Part shown: one piece after another, positions 53,289 to 61,726 of the stretch
Position numbering within the stretch: the stretch's first letter is position 1
Layout of the letters: every line of letters starts with the position of its first letter
Origin: Cognatishimia maritima
GTDB lineage: Bacteria > Pseudomonadota > Alphaproteobacteria > Rhodobacterales > Rhodobacteraceae
DNA length: 64,000 nucleotides
Reading direction: 5' to 3'
Assembly: GCF_900129685.1 (NCBI RefSeq)
Contig: NZ_FQWM01000002.1
Span: forward strand, 272,654-336,653
Notes under the pieces: model-generated
Told to the model about the DNA's origin: nothing
Database searches by the model: none
Seen by the model: only the letters and a program-made list of their open reading frames with translations
Made by a program: the position numbers and the translations under genes

Positions 53289-53993
53289 CTAGCGATTAAA
53301 AGGTAGCCGACGACCAACGGTAATGCCTTGCGGAGAAATACGGCAATCATAGGCCAGCACCTCAACCCCCGCCGCTTGGGCCGTATCAAAAGCTGCGGCA
53401 TAGGTCGGGTCGATATCTTCGGCCAAGGTCACATGATCGCAATCGGTCCGCTGCACGAGGTAAAGCATCATCGCCCTGCCGCCACTGCGTACAACCTCCG
53501 CCAACTCCTGTAAATGTTTGGTGCCGCGTGCTGTGACGCTGTCCGGGAACTCTGCCTTGCCGGGTATTCGCGACAGCGTGACCGACTTCACCTCCACGTA
53601 AAGGTCTTGGCCCGCACCATTGGAAAGCAGAAAATCAATCCGACTGTTCTGGCCATATTTCACTTCGGGGCGAACGTCTGTGTATGCCGCCAGCTCTGGT
53701 ACCTCACCCGCCATCAAGGCTACGCGCAACGCGCGATTGGGGACAGAGGTATCGACCCCAGTAAAATGCCCATTCTGGTGATCCACCAACCGCCAGCCGT
53801 ATTTCAGTTTCTTTTGCGGATCATCGTTGGGTTCGAGCCAAATGCGCAGCCCTTCATCCTTAAGGCCCATCATTGAGCCGGGGTTGGCACAATGGGCGGT
53901 GACTTCGGTGCCGTCGTCCAGAATGGCATCCGCAAGAAAACGTTTGTAGCGCCGCACAAGCGTTGCGGGGATCAAAGGCGTGCCGAATTCCAT
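53289..53993 (-). CDS. sfsA: Sugar fermentation stimulation protein SfsA
   Basis: A 234-residue protein of the SfsA family, proposed DNA-binding or nuclease-like. RRYKRFLADAILDDGTEVTAHCANPGSM near residue 12, NSRIDFLLSNG near 122 and YVEVKSVTL near 136 (the D...EVK nuclease-like triad) are landmarks. Upstream of map. The ribosome site is weak. Confidence 0.93.
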   Translation of the reverse strand: MEFGTPLIPATLVRRYKRFLADAILDDGTEVTAHCANPGSMMGLKDEGLRIWLEPNDDPQKKLKYGWRLVDHQNGHFTGVDTSVPNRALRVALMAGEVPELAAYTDVRPEVKYGQNSRIDFLLSNGAGQDLYVEVKSVTLSRIPGKAEFPDSVTARGTKHLQELAEVVRSGGRAMMLYLVQRTDCDHVTLAEDIDPTYAAAFDTAQAAGVEVLAYDCRISPQGITVGRRLPFNR

Positions 53994-54109
53994 GTGCCCG
54001 TCATATCAGGCCCGCCGTGCATGAGAACCCCGGAAATCGTCAAAAGACAAAGGCGCTTGCGGTGGGAACGCGCAACGCTATCTTGCAGGAGGTTAGCCGG
54101 AGACACCCA

Positions 54110-54829
54110 ATGCCAAACCCAACCGCAGCCATGATCGTGATCGGGGACGAGATCCTTTCTGGCCGGACCCGAGACGCCAATATGCACTACCTCGCAGGGC
54201 AGTTGACCGAGATGGGCGTCGATCTGAAAGAAGTGCGCGTGGTCAGTGACAGTGCCGCAGATATCTCAGAGGCAGTTCAAGCGCTCTCGCGGCGCTATGA
54301 TCATGTCTTCACTTCAGGCGGCATCGGGCCAACCCATGATGACATCACCGCAGATTGTGTCGCTGCAGCCTTTGATCGACCCATTGATGTGCGCGACGAT
54401 GCCAAAGCGCTGCTTGCTGCGCATTATGAAAAAACCGGGCGGGAACTCAACGCCGCCCGGCTGCGCATGGCGCGCATCCCCGAAGGCGCAGTGCTGATTG
54501 ACAACCCTGTTTCCATCGCTCCGGGGTTTACCATCGAAAACGTCCACGTCATGGCTGGTGTGCCCTCGGTTTTCAAAGCCATGGTCGCAAGTGTCCTGCC
54601 CCAGATTACAGGCGGTGCGCCATTGCTGTCTGATACCCAGAGGATTGATCGCGGTGAGGGCGATATCGCGGGGCCTTTGGCGGCTCTGGCGGAAAAATTC
54701 AATGACCTGTCGATTGGCTCCTATCCGTTTCAGGACAATGGTGTCTATGGTGCCAACATCGTTGTGCGTGGCACCGACCGCGCTCGGATCAACGCCGTGA
54801 TGGCGGAACTTAAGGACATCTTTGCGTGA
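54110..54829 (+). CDS. CinA N-terminal / molybdopterin-binding domain protein
   Basis: A 239-residue protein. VIGDEILSGRTRDANMHYLAGQL near residue 9, VVSDSAADI near 44, and FTSGGIGPTHDDIT near 65 are the MoaB/MogA-type fold and CinA N-domain landmarks; the C-terminal amidase (PncC) half is missing, so this is the stand-alone form (competence/damage-inducible protein A homologue). Such proteins bind or hydrolyse nucleotide-type substrates such as ADP-ribose, untested here. ATG 54110 follows GGAG. Its stop overlaps the GNAT start (GTGA). Confidence 0.9.
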   Translation: MPNPTAAMIVIGDEILSGRTRDANMHYLAGQLTEMGVDLKEVRVVSDSAADISEAVQALSRRYDHVFTSGGIGPTHDDITADCVAAAFDRPIDVRDDAKALLAAHYEKTGRELNAARLRMARIPEGAVLIDNPVSIAPGFTIENVHVMAGVPSVFKAMVASVLPQITGGAPLLSDTQRIDRGEGDIAGPLAALAEKFNDLSIGSYPFQDNGVYGANIVVRGTDRARINAVMAELKDIFA

Positions 54830-55548
54830 GCTTACCTGATATCAAGACGCTTTATTCCGTTTGCGAGGCCACATGGCCACCTGCCGCGCGATCGAGTGCC
54901 GGGGGTTTCACCATTCGCGACGGAAAGCAGGGCGGAAAAAGAGTGTCTGCCGCGACCTTGGCAGACACGCTTGCGCAGATTGACCTCTTTGATGCCGAAC
55001 ACGCGATGGCAGCACTCAACCAACCGTCGCTTTTTCAGATCCGCGAGGGCGAGGACGCACTGGATGCGCTGTTGGAAACAGAAGGCTATGCAGTTGTTGA
55101 TCCTGTCAATGTCTGGGCCGCGACAACGGAAACGCTGATGACCGAATTGCCGCCGCGCACCGTGGCAATCCCCGCTTGGGAACCGCTACAGATTATGAAG
55201 GAAATCTGGGCTGAGGGCGGGATTGGCACAGCGCGCATCGAGGTGATGCACCGCGTCAAGGGTCCCAAAACCGGCTTTCTAAGCCGCTGGAATGACAAGC
55301 CCGCGGGTGCCGCTTTCGCCGCCATGCACCGCGGCATGACAATGGTGCACGCAGTGGAAATCAAGCCCGAGTTCCGACGCAATGGACTTGGCCGCTGGGC
55401 CATGCGCCGTGCGGCCTATTGGACCCATGAAAACCAAGGCCACACGGTTTCTGTTATTTGCACGCAGGACAACGTTGCCGCAAACGCGCTGTATCAAGGA
55501 TTGGGAATGACCCGGATTGGGAGCTATCATTACCGCATCAAACCCTAG
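54826..55548 (+). CDS. GNAT-family N-acetyltransferase
   Basis: A 240-residue acetyltransferase with an unusual long N-terminal half (residues 1-150: YSVCEATWPPAARSSAGGF, ALNQPSLFQIREGEDALDALL) and a C-terminal GNAT core with VHAVEIKPEFRRNGLGRWAMRRAAYW (acetyl-CoA loop) and ICTQDNVAANALYQGLGM near 212. Substrate unknown. GTG start 54826 sits in the upstream stop codon region, so it is coupled to the CinA-like gene. Confidence 0.87.
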   Translation: MSLPDIKTLYSVCEATWPPAARSSAGGFTIRDGKQGGKRVSAATLADTLAQIDLFDAEHAMAALNQPSLFQIREGEDALDALLETEGYAVVDPVNVWAATTETLMTELPPRTVAIPAWEPLQIMKEIWAEGGIGTARIEVMHRVKGPKTGFLSRWNDKPAGAAFAAMHRGMTMVHAVEIKPEFRRNGLGRWAMRRAAYWTHENQGHTVSVICTQDNVAANALYQGLGMTRIGSYHYRIKP

Positions 55549-55603
55549 AGAGCCGCACATCAGGAGAGTTGCAACGCAACAAATGCTTCGCCATACAGCG
55601 CGC

Positions 55604-56530
55604 ATGAAGCCGATACTTGGATTGCTCATCGCCCTTATGCCCCTCAGTGCGACAGCGCTGGAACTGGCCATGCCAAGCGGCAGCACCCTTGCGTTTGATA
55701 GCGTCACCGAAGATGCAAGTTTTGCCTTGCCGGATAGCCCTTACATCGACGGCTATGTTTCAACGCGCCGAGTGACCGGGCAGGTCAGCAAACAGGTTTG
55801 GCAGCTACCAGGTAAGACAGCGACACCTGAACAAATGGTCGCCCCTTTGCGCAGCCAATTCGAAGCGGCCGGTTTTGCGATTTTGCTGGATTGTGACGCA
55901 GACAGCTGCGGCGGCTTTGACTTTCGCTTTTCCATCGACGTGGTGCCTGCGCCTGACATGTACGTGGATCTTGTGAATTACCGGTTTGTCTCAGCGCTCA
56001 AGGACACAAGCTCTGGTATCGAGGCGATCTCGGTTTTGGCCAGCGCGTCTGAGGCGCAGGGTTTCCTCCAATTGATTGCCGTTCAGCCGCAATCCGGCGG
56101 CACCGCAGTTGTCGCCCCCTCGACCAACCCGCCTGTGGTTGCGCCGAGCGACACATCAACGCTGCAGGCATCGCTTGTCGCCACCGGGCATGTTGTCTTG
56201 TCTGACTTGGAATTTGAAACCGGATCATCAAACCTCTCGGCCAGCACCTTTGGCTCTCTTCGCGACCTCGCGGCTTTTATGACAGAGAACCCTGCGCAGC
56301 GCATCGCCCTGGTCGGGCACACTGACAACGTCGGCAGCCTGGAAAACAACGTCGCCCTGTCCCAAAAACGCTCTGAGGCGGTTAAATCGCGATTGATCGA
56401 AGTTTTTGGTATCCCCGCCGATCAGATCGACGCAACCGGTGTCGGCTATCTTGCCCCCCTCGTGTCCAACCTGACCGACCAAGGGCGCGCGCAAAACCGC
56501 CGTGTAGAGGCGGTTCTGCTTTCGCAGTAA
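55604..56530 (+). CDS. OmpA-domain envelope protein
   Basis: A 308-residue exported protein. Signal peptide MKPILGLLIALMPLSATALE, then a middle region with two cysteines close together (LDCDADSCGGFDF) likely forming a disulfide, a proline- and serine-rich linker near 185, and a C-terminal OmpA peptidoglycan-binding domain: VLSDLEFETGSSNLS near 215, IALVGHTDNVGSLENNVALSQKRSEAV near 248, GIPADQIDATGVGYLAPL and NRRVEAVLL. It probably anchors the outer membrane to the wall. Starts at ATG 55604; ATG 55583 in frame lacks a good signal start. Converges on the PBP1A gene with no gap between their last bases. Confidence 0.88.
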   Translation: MKPILGLLIALMPLSATALELAMPSGSTLAFDSVTEDASFALPDSPYIDGYVSTRRVTGQVSKQVWQLPGKTATPEQMVAPLRSQFEAAGFAILLDCDADSCGGFDFRFSIDVVPAPDMYVDLVNYRFVSALKDTSSGIEAISVLASASEAQGFLQLIAVQPQSGGTAVVAPSTNPPVVAPSDTSTLQASLVATGHVVLSDLEFETGSSNLSASTFGSLRDLAAFMTENPAQRIALVGHTDNVGSLENNVALSQKRSEAVKSRLIEVFGIPADQIDATGVGYLAPLVSNLTDQGRAQNRRVEAVLLSQ

Positions 56531-58687
56531 TCAGTTGCCGCCGAAGATTCCGCGCAGCAGTTGCTCCAAGACATTGTCGCGATTGTTGGACCGGTTTGGC
56601 CGCGTTTGCGAAGGCTTGGGCTTTGGCGTGAATGCCGGCAGGGGCCGTGGCGTCATGCCTTCGGTCACGCGCGTCATCACCTCTTGCCAGATTTGTGCAG
56701 GCAGGCCGCCGCCGGTGACACCGGTCAATGGCGTGTTGTCGTCATACCCCATCCAAACGCCTGCCACGTAATCCGCCGTGAACCCGATAAACCACGCGTC
56801 TTTGGCCGCACTGGTGGTCCCTGTCTTGCCCGCGATTTGCCAGCCGGGAATTTGGGCGCGCGCACCGGTGCCTTCGGACACCACCTTGGACATCATATAG
56901 ATCAACTCGCGCGCGGCATCTTCGCTGATCACGCGCTCTCGGATACCGCCGCCTGTGCCCATCAACGGCTCTGGGTCATCCAGCAGTTTCAACTCCACCA
57001 ACCCAAAGGGCGTCACGGATGAACCGCCGTTGAGGATACCAGCATAGGCCCCGGTCATTTCCAAAAGCGACGCCTCAGACGCGCCCAGCGCAAGGGCTGG
57101 CCCAGCAGCAAGGTCGCTTTCAATTCCGAAATCTCCGGCGACTTTGCGCACGTTCTCGCGGCCCACCGCCTCGGAAATCTTGACGGCTGGCACGTTCAAC
57201 GATTGCATCAACGCCCATTCCAGCGACACCTCACCGTAGTGTTTGTTGGTGTAATTGCGCGGACACCATTCGCCAGAGCCGGGAATGTTCAGACAATAGG
57301 GCGCATCGAGCACCGTATCGACATGGGAATAACCAAGTTCCAGAGCCGTTGCATAAACGAAGGGCTTGAAGGCGGATCCTGTCTGCCGCTTGGCCTGCAC
57401 CGCTCGATTAAAGGCGCCCGACACTTTGCTTTGCCGACCACCGACCATGGCGCGCACCGCGCCGTCTGCAGACATGACAACAATCGCGGCCTCTGCTTCT
57501 GACCCTTCTTTGACTTTGTTTTCAAAAACCCACTTCAGACCCTCCTCAGCCGCCTTTTGAATGCGCTGATCCAGCGTGGTCGAGATGATCACATCTTCCG
57601 TCGTGTTATTGGTAAAGAACTCAGGCCCTGTCGACATCACCCAATCGGCGAAATACCCGCCAGCTTTGGCCTGCGCGGCCTCTGACAGGGTCGCTGGGTT
57701 GTTCTGCCACCGAGAGGTCTCTGCGTCCGACAGCAAGCCCTGTTCATTCATCAGACGCAGCACGGTTGCCGCCCGGTCCTGAGATCGTTTCAGGTTGTTC
57801 GTCGGCGCGAGACGAGACGGCGCAGTCAACAGACCAGCGATGGTCGCCGCCTCTGCTGGGTTCAAAGTCGCTGCGCTTTTGCCATAATAGCGCTGCGCCG
57901 CAGCCTCGGCCCCATAGGCTCCGCCCCCCATGTAGGCGCGGTTCAGGTAGATCGACAGAATATCGTCTTTGGCGTATTTCGCCTCCATGGCGAGGGCGAA
58001 AATCGCCTCTTTGATCTTGCGCGCCATCGAGCCACGGCGACAATCCGCGACATAGTCCGCTTCGCTCTTCCATTGGGTTTTATCGTATTCCACACCAAGA
58101 CAAAGAAGCTTTGCGGTCTGCTGCGTGATCGTTGACCCGCCATGACCTGACAATGGACCACGACCTTCACGCAGGTTAATGCGCACGGCAGACGCCACGC
58201 CGCGTGGGCTGACGCCAATGTGGTTATAGAATCGTTTGTCCTCTGTCGCGATCACGGCGTTCTTGAGATGACGAGAGACACTGTTTGCCGTCACCGCACC
58301 GCCGAACTGATCCCCACGCCATGCAAAGACATCTCCGTTGCGGTCTTGCAAGGTGACCGACCCTTGCGCGCGCCCATCTAGCAGCTCTTCGAGGTCCGGC
58401 AGGGTCGTATAGACATAGGCAACGGCCAATCCGATGATCAGCATGACAACCATGGCACTGCGCCAAGTGATCTTCCAGAATAGCTTCAGCACCCAACCGA
58501 TAATGCGGCCGAAGAAGCCAACAATACCGCCACGTCTTTGCTTTGCTTTCCGAGGCGCGCTGCGCCGTTTTGGTTTTGCCTTGGGTTTGGACTTTGTTTT
58601 TGGCTTTGCTTTCTTCGCAGCCGTCGGCTTTGCGCCATAGCGCTTTTCCGCCACCAACGGTGGTTTTCTTTTTCTGGAATCAGTCAT
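56531..58687 (-). CDS. Penicillin-binding protein 1A family (class A)
   Basis: A 718-residue bifunctional peptidoglycan synthase. A lysine/proline-rich cytoplasmic tail (residues about 5-55) precedes a membrane segment near 80-100. The GT51 transglycosylase has EDKRFYNHIGVSPRGVASA near 155 and GGSTITQQTAKLLC near 192. The transpeptidase has TGSAFKPFVYA near 440 (SxxK), SLNVPAV near 495 (SxN) and KTGTTSAAKDAW near 610 (KTG). It ends in a Pro/Arg/Asn-rich tail. Start ATG 58687; the longer frame upstream is non-conserved. Related to PBP1A (MrcA). Confidence 0.94.
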   Translation of the reverse strand: MTDSRKRKPPLVAEKRYGAKPTAAKKAKPKTKSKPKAKPKRRSAPRKAKQRRGGIVGFFGRIIGWVLKLFWKITWRSAMVVMLIIGLAVAYVYTTLPDLEELLDGRAQGSVTLQDRNGDVFAWRGDQFGGAVTANSVSRHLKNAVIATEDKRFYNHIGVSPRGVASAVRINLREGRGPLSGHGGSTITQQTAKLLCLGVEYDKTQWKSEADYVADCRRGSMARKIKEAIFALAMEAKYAKDDILSIYLNRAYMGGGAYGAEAAAQRYYGKSAATLNPAEAATIAGLLTAPSRLAPTNNLKRSQDRAATVLRLMNEQGLLSDAETSRWQNNPATLSEAAQAKAGGYFADWVMSTGPEFFTNNTTEDVIISTTLDQRIQKAAEEGLKWVFENKVKEGSEAEAAIVVMSADGAVRAMVGGRQSKVSGAFNRAVQAKRQTGSAFKPFVYATALELGYSHVDTVLDAPYCLNIPGSGEWCPRNYTNKHYGEVSLEWALMQSLNVPAVKISEAVGRENVRKVAGDFGIESDLAAGPALALGASEASLLEMTGAYAGILNGGSSVTPFGLVELKLLDDPEPLMGTGGGIRERVISEDAARELIYMMSKVVSEGTGARAQIPGWQIAGKTGTTSAAKDAWFIGFTADYVAGVWMGYDDNTPLTGVTGGGLPAQIWQEVMTRVTEGMTPRPLPAFTPKPKPSQTRPNRSNNRDNVLEQLLRGIFGGN

Positions 58688-58953
58688 CGCAAAGCCTGCC
58701 CGATGTGTTCGCTTTTGGCGCAGTCTAGCGAATGGATTGGGAAATGTAGAGCCGCACAAACCCAGAAAATCCCTTCTATTTCTGCCTATTTTTTAATCTT
58801 TTGTCTGGATTTGTGCAAAAATTGTGCGTTCTGCACCCCCTGAAAGCACAAAAAACCCGCATTTCACTTCGAAATCGACGCATCTGGCGGTTTTCTGCCG
58901 CTGCATCGACGTGATGGCCCATTGGGCTGTCAGCATCAGAAAAGGGGAACCGG

Positions 58954-59292
58954 GTGAAACTGATTATTGCGACAATCAAGCCGTTCAAGCTGGAGGAGGT
59001 CCGCGAGGCGCTGACCGACATCGGCGTGCGCGGCCTTATGGTGACCGAGATTAAGGGCTTTGGTGCCCAGTCCGGCCACACAGAAATTTATCGTGGTGCG
59101 GAATACACCGTGAACTTCGTTCCGAAAGTCAAACTGGAGTTGGTCGTGGCCGCCTCCATGGTTGAGCAGGTCGTCGAAACAATTTCGACCACCGCGCGCA
59201 CTGGCAAAATCGGCGACGGCAAAATCTTTGTTCTGGACGTGGCACAGGCCGTGCGCGTGCGGACAGGTGAAACCAACGAGGACGCGCTGTAA
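58954..59292 (+). CDS. glnK: Nitrogen regulatory protein P-II (GlnK)
   Basis: A 112-residue PII signal protein that binds ATP/ADP and 2-oxoglutarate and gates the ammonium channel. KLIIATIKPFKLEEV, the uridylylated Tyr in YRGAEYTVNFVPKVKLE (Tyr51 context) near residue 46-60, and the GKIGDGKIFVLDV B-loop near 84 are landmarks. Starts at GTG 58954 after GGGGAACCGG. Directly upstream of amtB, hence GlnK rather than GlnB. Confidence 0.95.
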   Translation: MKLIIATIKPFKLEEVREALTDIGVRGLMVTEIKGFGAQSGHTEIYRGAEYTVNFVPKVKLELVVAASMVEQVVETISTTARTGKIGDGKIFVLDVAQAVRVRTGETNEDAL

Positions 59293-59320
59293 GGCGCGCA
59301 TGGGAAAGGGACACTATCCA

Positions 59321-60652
59321 ATGAAACTCGCTACTAAATTTGGTCTGGCCGCTGCGCTGACCGCCCTTCCAACGCTTGGTTTTGCCCAAGACGCGGTTGC
59401 TGGCATAGACGCATCGTCTGACTCTATCTTTATCTTGAACTCCCTGCTCTTCCTGGTCGGCGGCTTCCTCGTTTTCTGGATGGCAGCTGGTTTTGCGATG
59501 CTCGAAGCGGGCCTGGTACGCGGCAAAAACGTGACCATGCAGCTGACAAAGAACATCGCGCTCTTTTCGCTGGCGGCGATCTTTTACTACCTGATCGGTT
59601 ACAACCTGATGTACCCGCTGGGCACATGGTCTGTTGACGGCGTTCTTTCCGGCGTCTGGGGCCCTGGCGTTCTGGAAGCCGTTGGTGTCACACGTGATGC
59701 CGCAGACGACTACGGTTATGCGTCCACAGGTTCTGACTTCTTCTTCCAGCTGATGTTCTGTGCAACCACCGCGTCTATCGTGTCTGGTACCCTGGCAGAG
59801 CGCATCAAACTGTGGCCATTCCTGATCTTCACCATCGTTCTGACAGCTATCATCTACCCACTGCAGGCGTCTTGGAAGTGGGGCGGCGGTTTCCTTGACG
59901 AAGCAGGCTTCCTGGACTTCGCAGGTTCCACAGTTGTGCACTCTGTAGGTGGCTGGGCAGCGCTGACTGGCGCGATCATCCTTGGCCCACGTATCGGCAA
60001 GTACAAAGATGGCAAAACCGTTCCTATGCCAGGCTCTAACCTGACACTGGCGACACTGGGTACTTTCATCCTGTGGCTGGGTTGGTTCGGCTTCAACGGC
60101 GGCTCTCAGCTGGCGATGGGCACAGTTGGCGACGTTGCAGACGTTTCCCGCATCTTCGCAAACACCAACACAGCGGCTGCTGGTGGTGCAATCGCGGCGC
60201 TGCTGCTGACGCAGATCCTCTACAAAAAGCCTGACCTTACCATGGTTCTCAACGGCGCTCTGGCGGGTCTCGTATCCATCACGGCTGAGCCTCTGACACC
60301 AACTCTGGGTTCTGCAACCCTGATCGGTGCAGTTGGCGGTGTAATCGTGGTCTTCGCGGTTCCGTTCCTCGACAAGCTGAAAATCGACGACGTTGTCGGT
60401 GCGATCCCTGTTCACCTGATCGCAGGTATCTGGGGCACCATCGCGGTTGTCCTGACCAACTCTGACGCGTCTTTGGGCACGCAGCTGTACTCCATCGTAG
60501 TGGTCGGCATCTTCACTGTCGTGGCATCCGGTCTGGTCTGGTTCATCTTGAAAGTGACCATGGGCATCCGTGTCACCGAAGAAGACGAGATCAACGGTCT
60601 GGACATGGCAGAGCTGGGCATGGAAGCATACCCAGAGTTCTCCAAAGGCTAA
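59321..60652 (+). CDS. amtB: Ammonium transporter AmtB
   Basis: A 443-residue ammonium channel with a cleavable signal (MKLATKFGLAAALTALPTLGFAQ) and 11 membrane segments. Landmarks: FQLMFCATTASIVSGTLAERIKLWPFLIFTIVLTAIIYP near residue 125, WGGGFLDEAGFLDFAGSTVVHSVGGWAALTGAIILGPR (pore histidine 1, landmark VVHSVGG), and the second pore histidine in IPVHLIAGIWGT near 365. It is 28 bases behind glnK, and PII binding to the cytoplasmic C-terminus regulates the channel. A strong terminator follows. Confidence 0.96.
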   Translation: MKLATKFGLAAALTALPTLGFAQDAVAGIDASSDSIFILNSLLFLVGGFLVFWMAAGFAMLEAGLVRGKNVTMQLTKNIALFSLAAIFYYLIGYNLMYPLGTWSVDGVLSGVWGPGVLEAVGVTRDAADDYGYASTGSDFFFQLMFCATTASIVSGTLAERIKLWPFLIFTIVLTAIIYPLQASWKWGGGFLDEAGFLDFAGSTVVHSVGGWAALTGAIILGPRIGKYKDGKTVPMPGSNLTLATLGTFILWLGWFGFNGGSQLAMGTVGDVADVSRIFANTNTAAAGGAIAALLLTQILYKKPDLTMVLNGALAGLVSITAEPLTPTLGSATLIGAVGGVIVVFAVPFLDKLKIDDVVGAIPVHLIAGIWGTIAVVLTNSDASLGTQLYSIVVVGIFTVVASGLVWFILKVTMGIRVTEEDEINGLDMAELGMEAYPEFSKG

Positions 60653-60674
60653 GGTCTTCGGACATCGAATTGAG

Positions 60675-60705
60675 AAAGCCCGGGGCACACTGCCTCGGGC
60701 TTTTT
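60675..60705 (+). terminator. Rho-independent terminator of glnK-amtB
   Basis: AAAGCCCGGGG/CCTCGGGCTTT arms with T run, 22 bases after amtB. Confidence 0.85.
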
Positions 60706-60772
60706 CGTTGCTTTTGTCGGATGTTTGGCCCACCACAGGAATTCGGTGACATAGACGCGAACGGAGCACCAG

Positions 60773-61228
60773 ATGGACACAGCCAGTTTTCAAGTTCAGA
60801 AACTTGCCGAGCAATTGAAAGAGCGCGGCTCTCTGGTCATCCGCACCATCGCCATGCCCTCGGACACGAACCCTTCAGGCGATATCTTTGGTGGCTGGCT
60901 TCTGGCGCAAATGGATTTGGCCGCGGGCAACATGGCCGGCCAGATCGCGCGCGGACGCTGTGCGACCGTTGCAATCGAAGGCATTCAGTTCGTGCGCCCC
61001 GTGCATGTCGGGGACGAGGTCACAATCTATGCCAAACTCGTGAAACTAGGGCGATCATCGATCACGATGAATATCCAAGCCTGGAGCCGCCCAAGGGATC
61101 AGGAGCACGCCGAGAATGTTATCAAGGCGAAGTTCATTTTTGTGGCCATTGATGAAAACGGGAAATCGCGCGCCCTGCCCGATAACGCGGCAGAGAACTT
61201 GGTGTTTACGCGGTTGCCGAAAGCCTAG
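60773..61228 (+). CDS. Acyl-CoA thioesterase, hot-dog fold (YciA-like)
   Basis: A 151-residue hot-dog-fold thioesterase. AMPSDTNPSGDIFGGWLLAQMDLAAG near residue 28 (catalytic Asp region) and VAIEGIQFVRPVHVGDEVTIYAKL near 66 are the family landmarks. It hydrolyses acyl-CoAs in the cytoplasm. ATG 60773 has GGAG six bases upstream. Confidence 0.92.
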   Translation: MDTASFQVQKLAEQLKERGSLVIRTIAMPSDTNPSGDIFGGWLLAQMDLAAGNMAGQIARGRCATVAIEGIQFVRPVHVGDEVTIYAKLVKLGRSSITMNIQAWSRPRDQEHAENVIKAKFIFVAIDENGKSRALPDNAAENLVFTRLPKA

Positions 61229-61231
61229 TGC

Positions 61232-61633
61232 TCAGGCGCGATCTTCTGATAACTGAACCAAATCCCAAAGGTTCCCATAAAAGTCTTTGAACACCGCCAC
61301 GGTGCCATAGGGCTCTTTCTGCGGAGCGCGGACAAACTCAACCCCGTGTGCGCGATAGGCCTCATAGTCACGCCAGAAATCATCCGTTTGTAAAAAGAGC
61401 ATGACGCGCCCACCGGATTGGTCACCGATGTATTTGGCCTGATGAGCATCTGTGGCCTTGCCGAGAACAATCGAACATCCGCCGCCATTGGGCCGCACCA
61501 CAACCCACCTTTTGTTCTGTTCTGGCTGAAATTCGTCTGCGACCAATTCAAATCCGAGCGTTCCGACATAAAAGCGTATTGCTTCGTCATAGTCGCGAAC
61601 AACGAGTGCAATATGTGCGAGTGATTGTGCCAC
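61232..61633 (-). CDS. VOC-superfamily protein (glyoxalase/bleomycin-resistance fold)
   Basis: A 133-residue paired beta-alpha-beta-beta-beta protein. AHIALVVRDYDEAIRFYVGTLGFELV at the start (landmark HIALVVRDYDEAIRFY), SIVLGKATDAHQA, and VFKDFYGNLWDLVQ at the end carry the usual metal-ligand positions. Enzyme or resistance/binding role cannot be chosen. It begins with GTG at 61633 (weak AGG upstream). Converges on the thioesterase gene with 3 bases between. Confidence 0.87.
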   Translation of the reverse strand: MAQSLAHIALVVRDYDEAIRFYVGTLGFELVADEFQPEQNKRWVVVRPNGGGCSIVLGKATDAHQAKYIGDQSGGRVMLFLQTDDFWRDYEAYRAHGVEFVRAPQKEPYGTVAVFKDFYGNLWDLVQLSEDRA

Positions 61634-61681
61634 GGGACCTCACGGGTTTCGATTTTCCAACCCATACACCAGAAACGCAGA

Positions 61682-61703
61682 AGGCGCCCCTTTCGGAGCG
61701 CCT
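61682..61703. other. Hairpin beyond the aminotransferase gene
   Basis: AGGCGC/GCGCCT arms, ten-base loop. No long T run on either strand; a weak terminator or 3'-end structure of the minus-strand aminotransferase transcript. Confidence 0.35.
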
Positions 61704-61726
61704 CCAAATCAAAATCTCAAATCGGC

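Noticed and set aside
58760-58953. Sigma-54 promoter for glnK-amtB (TGGC near 58883 with a GC about nine bases later)
   Set aside because: The spacing between the GG and GC elements is one base short of the -24/-12 consensus, so I do not call it.
59129-60814. 561-aa minus-strand frame across glnK-amtB
   Set aside because: Runs antisense to amtB, whose transporter features are clear; no domain seen in the reverse frame.
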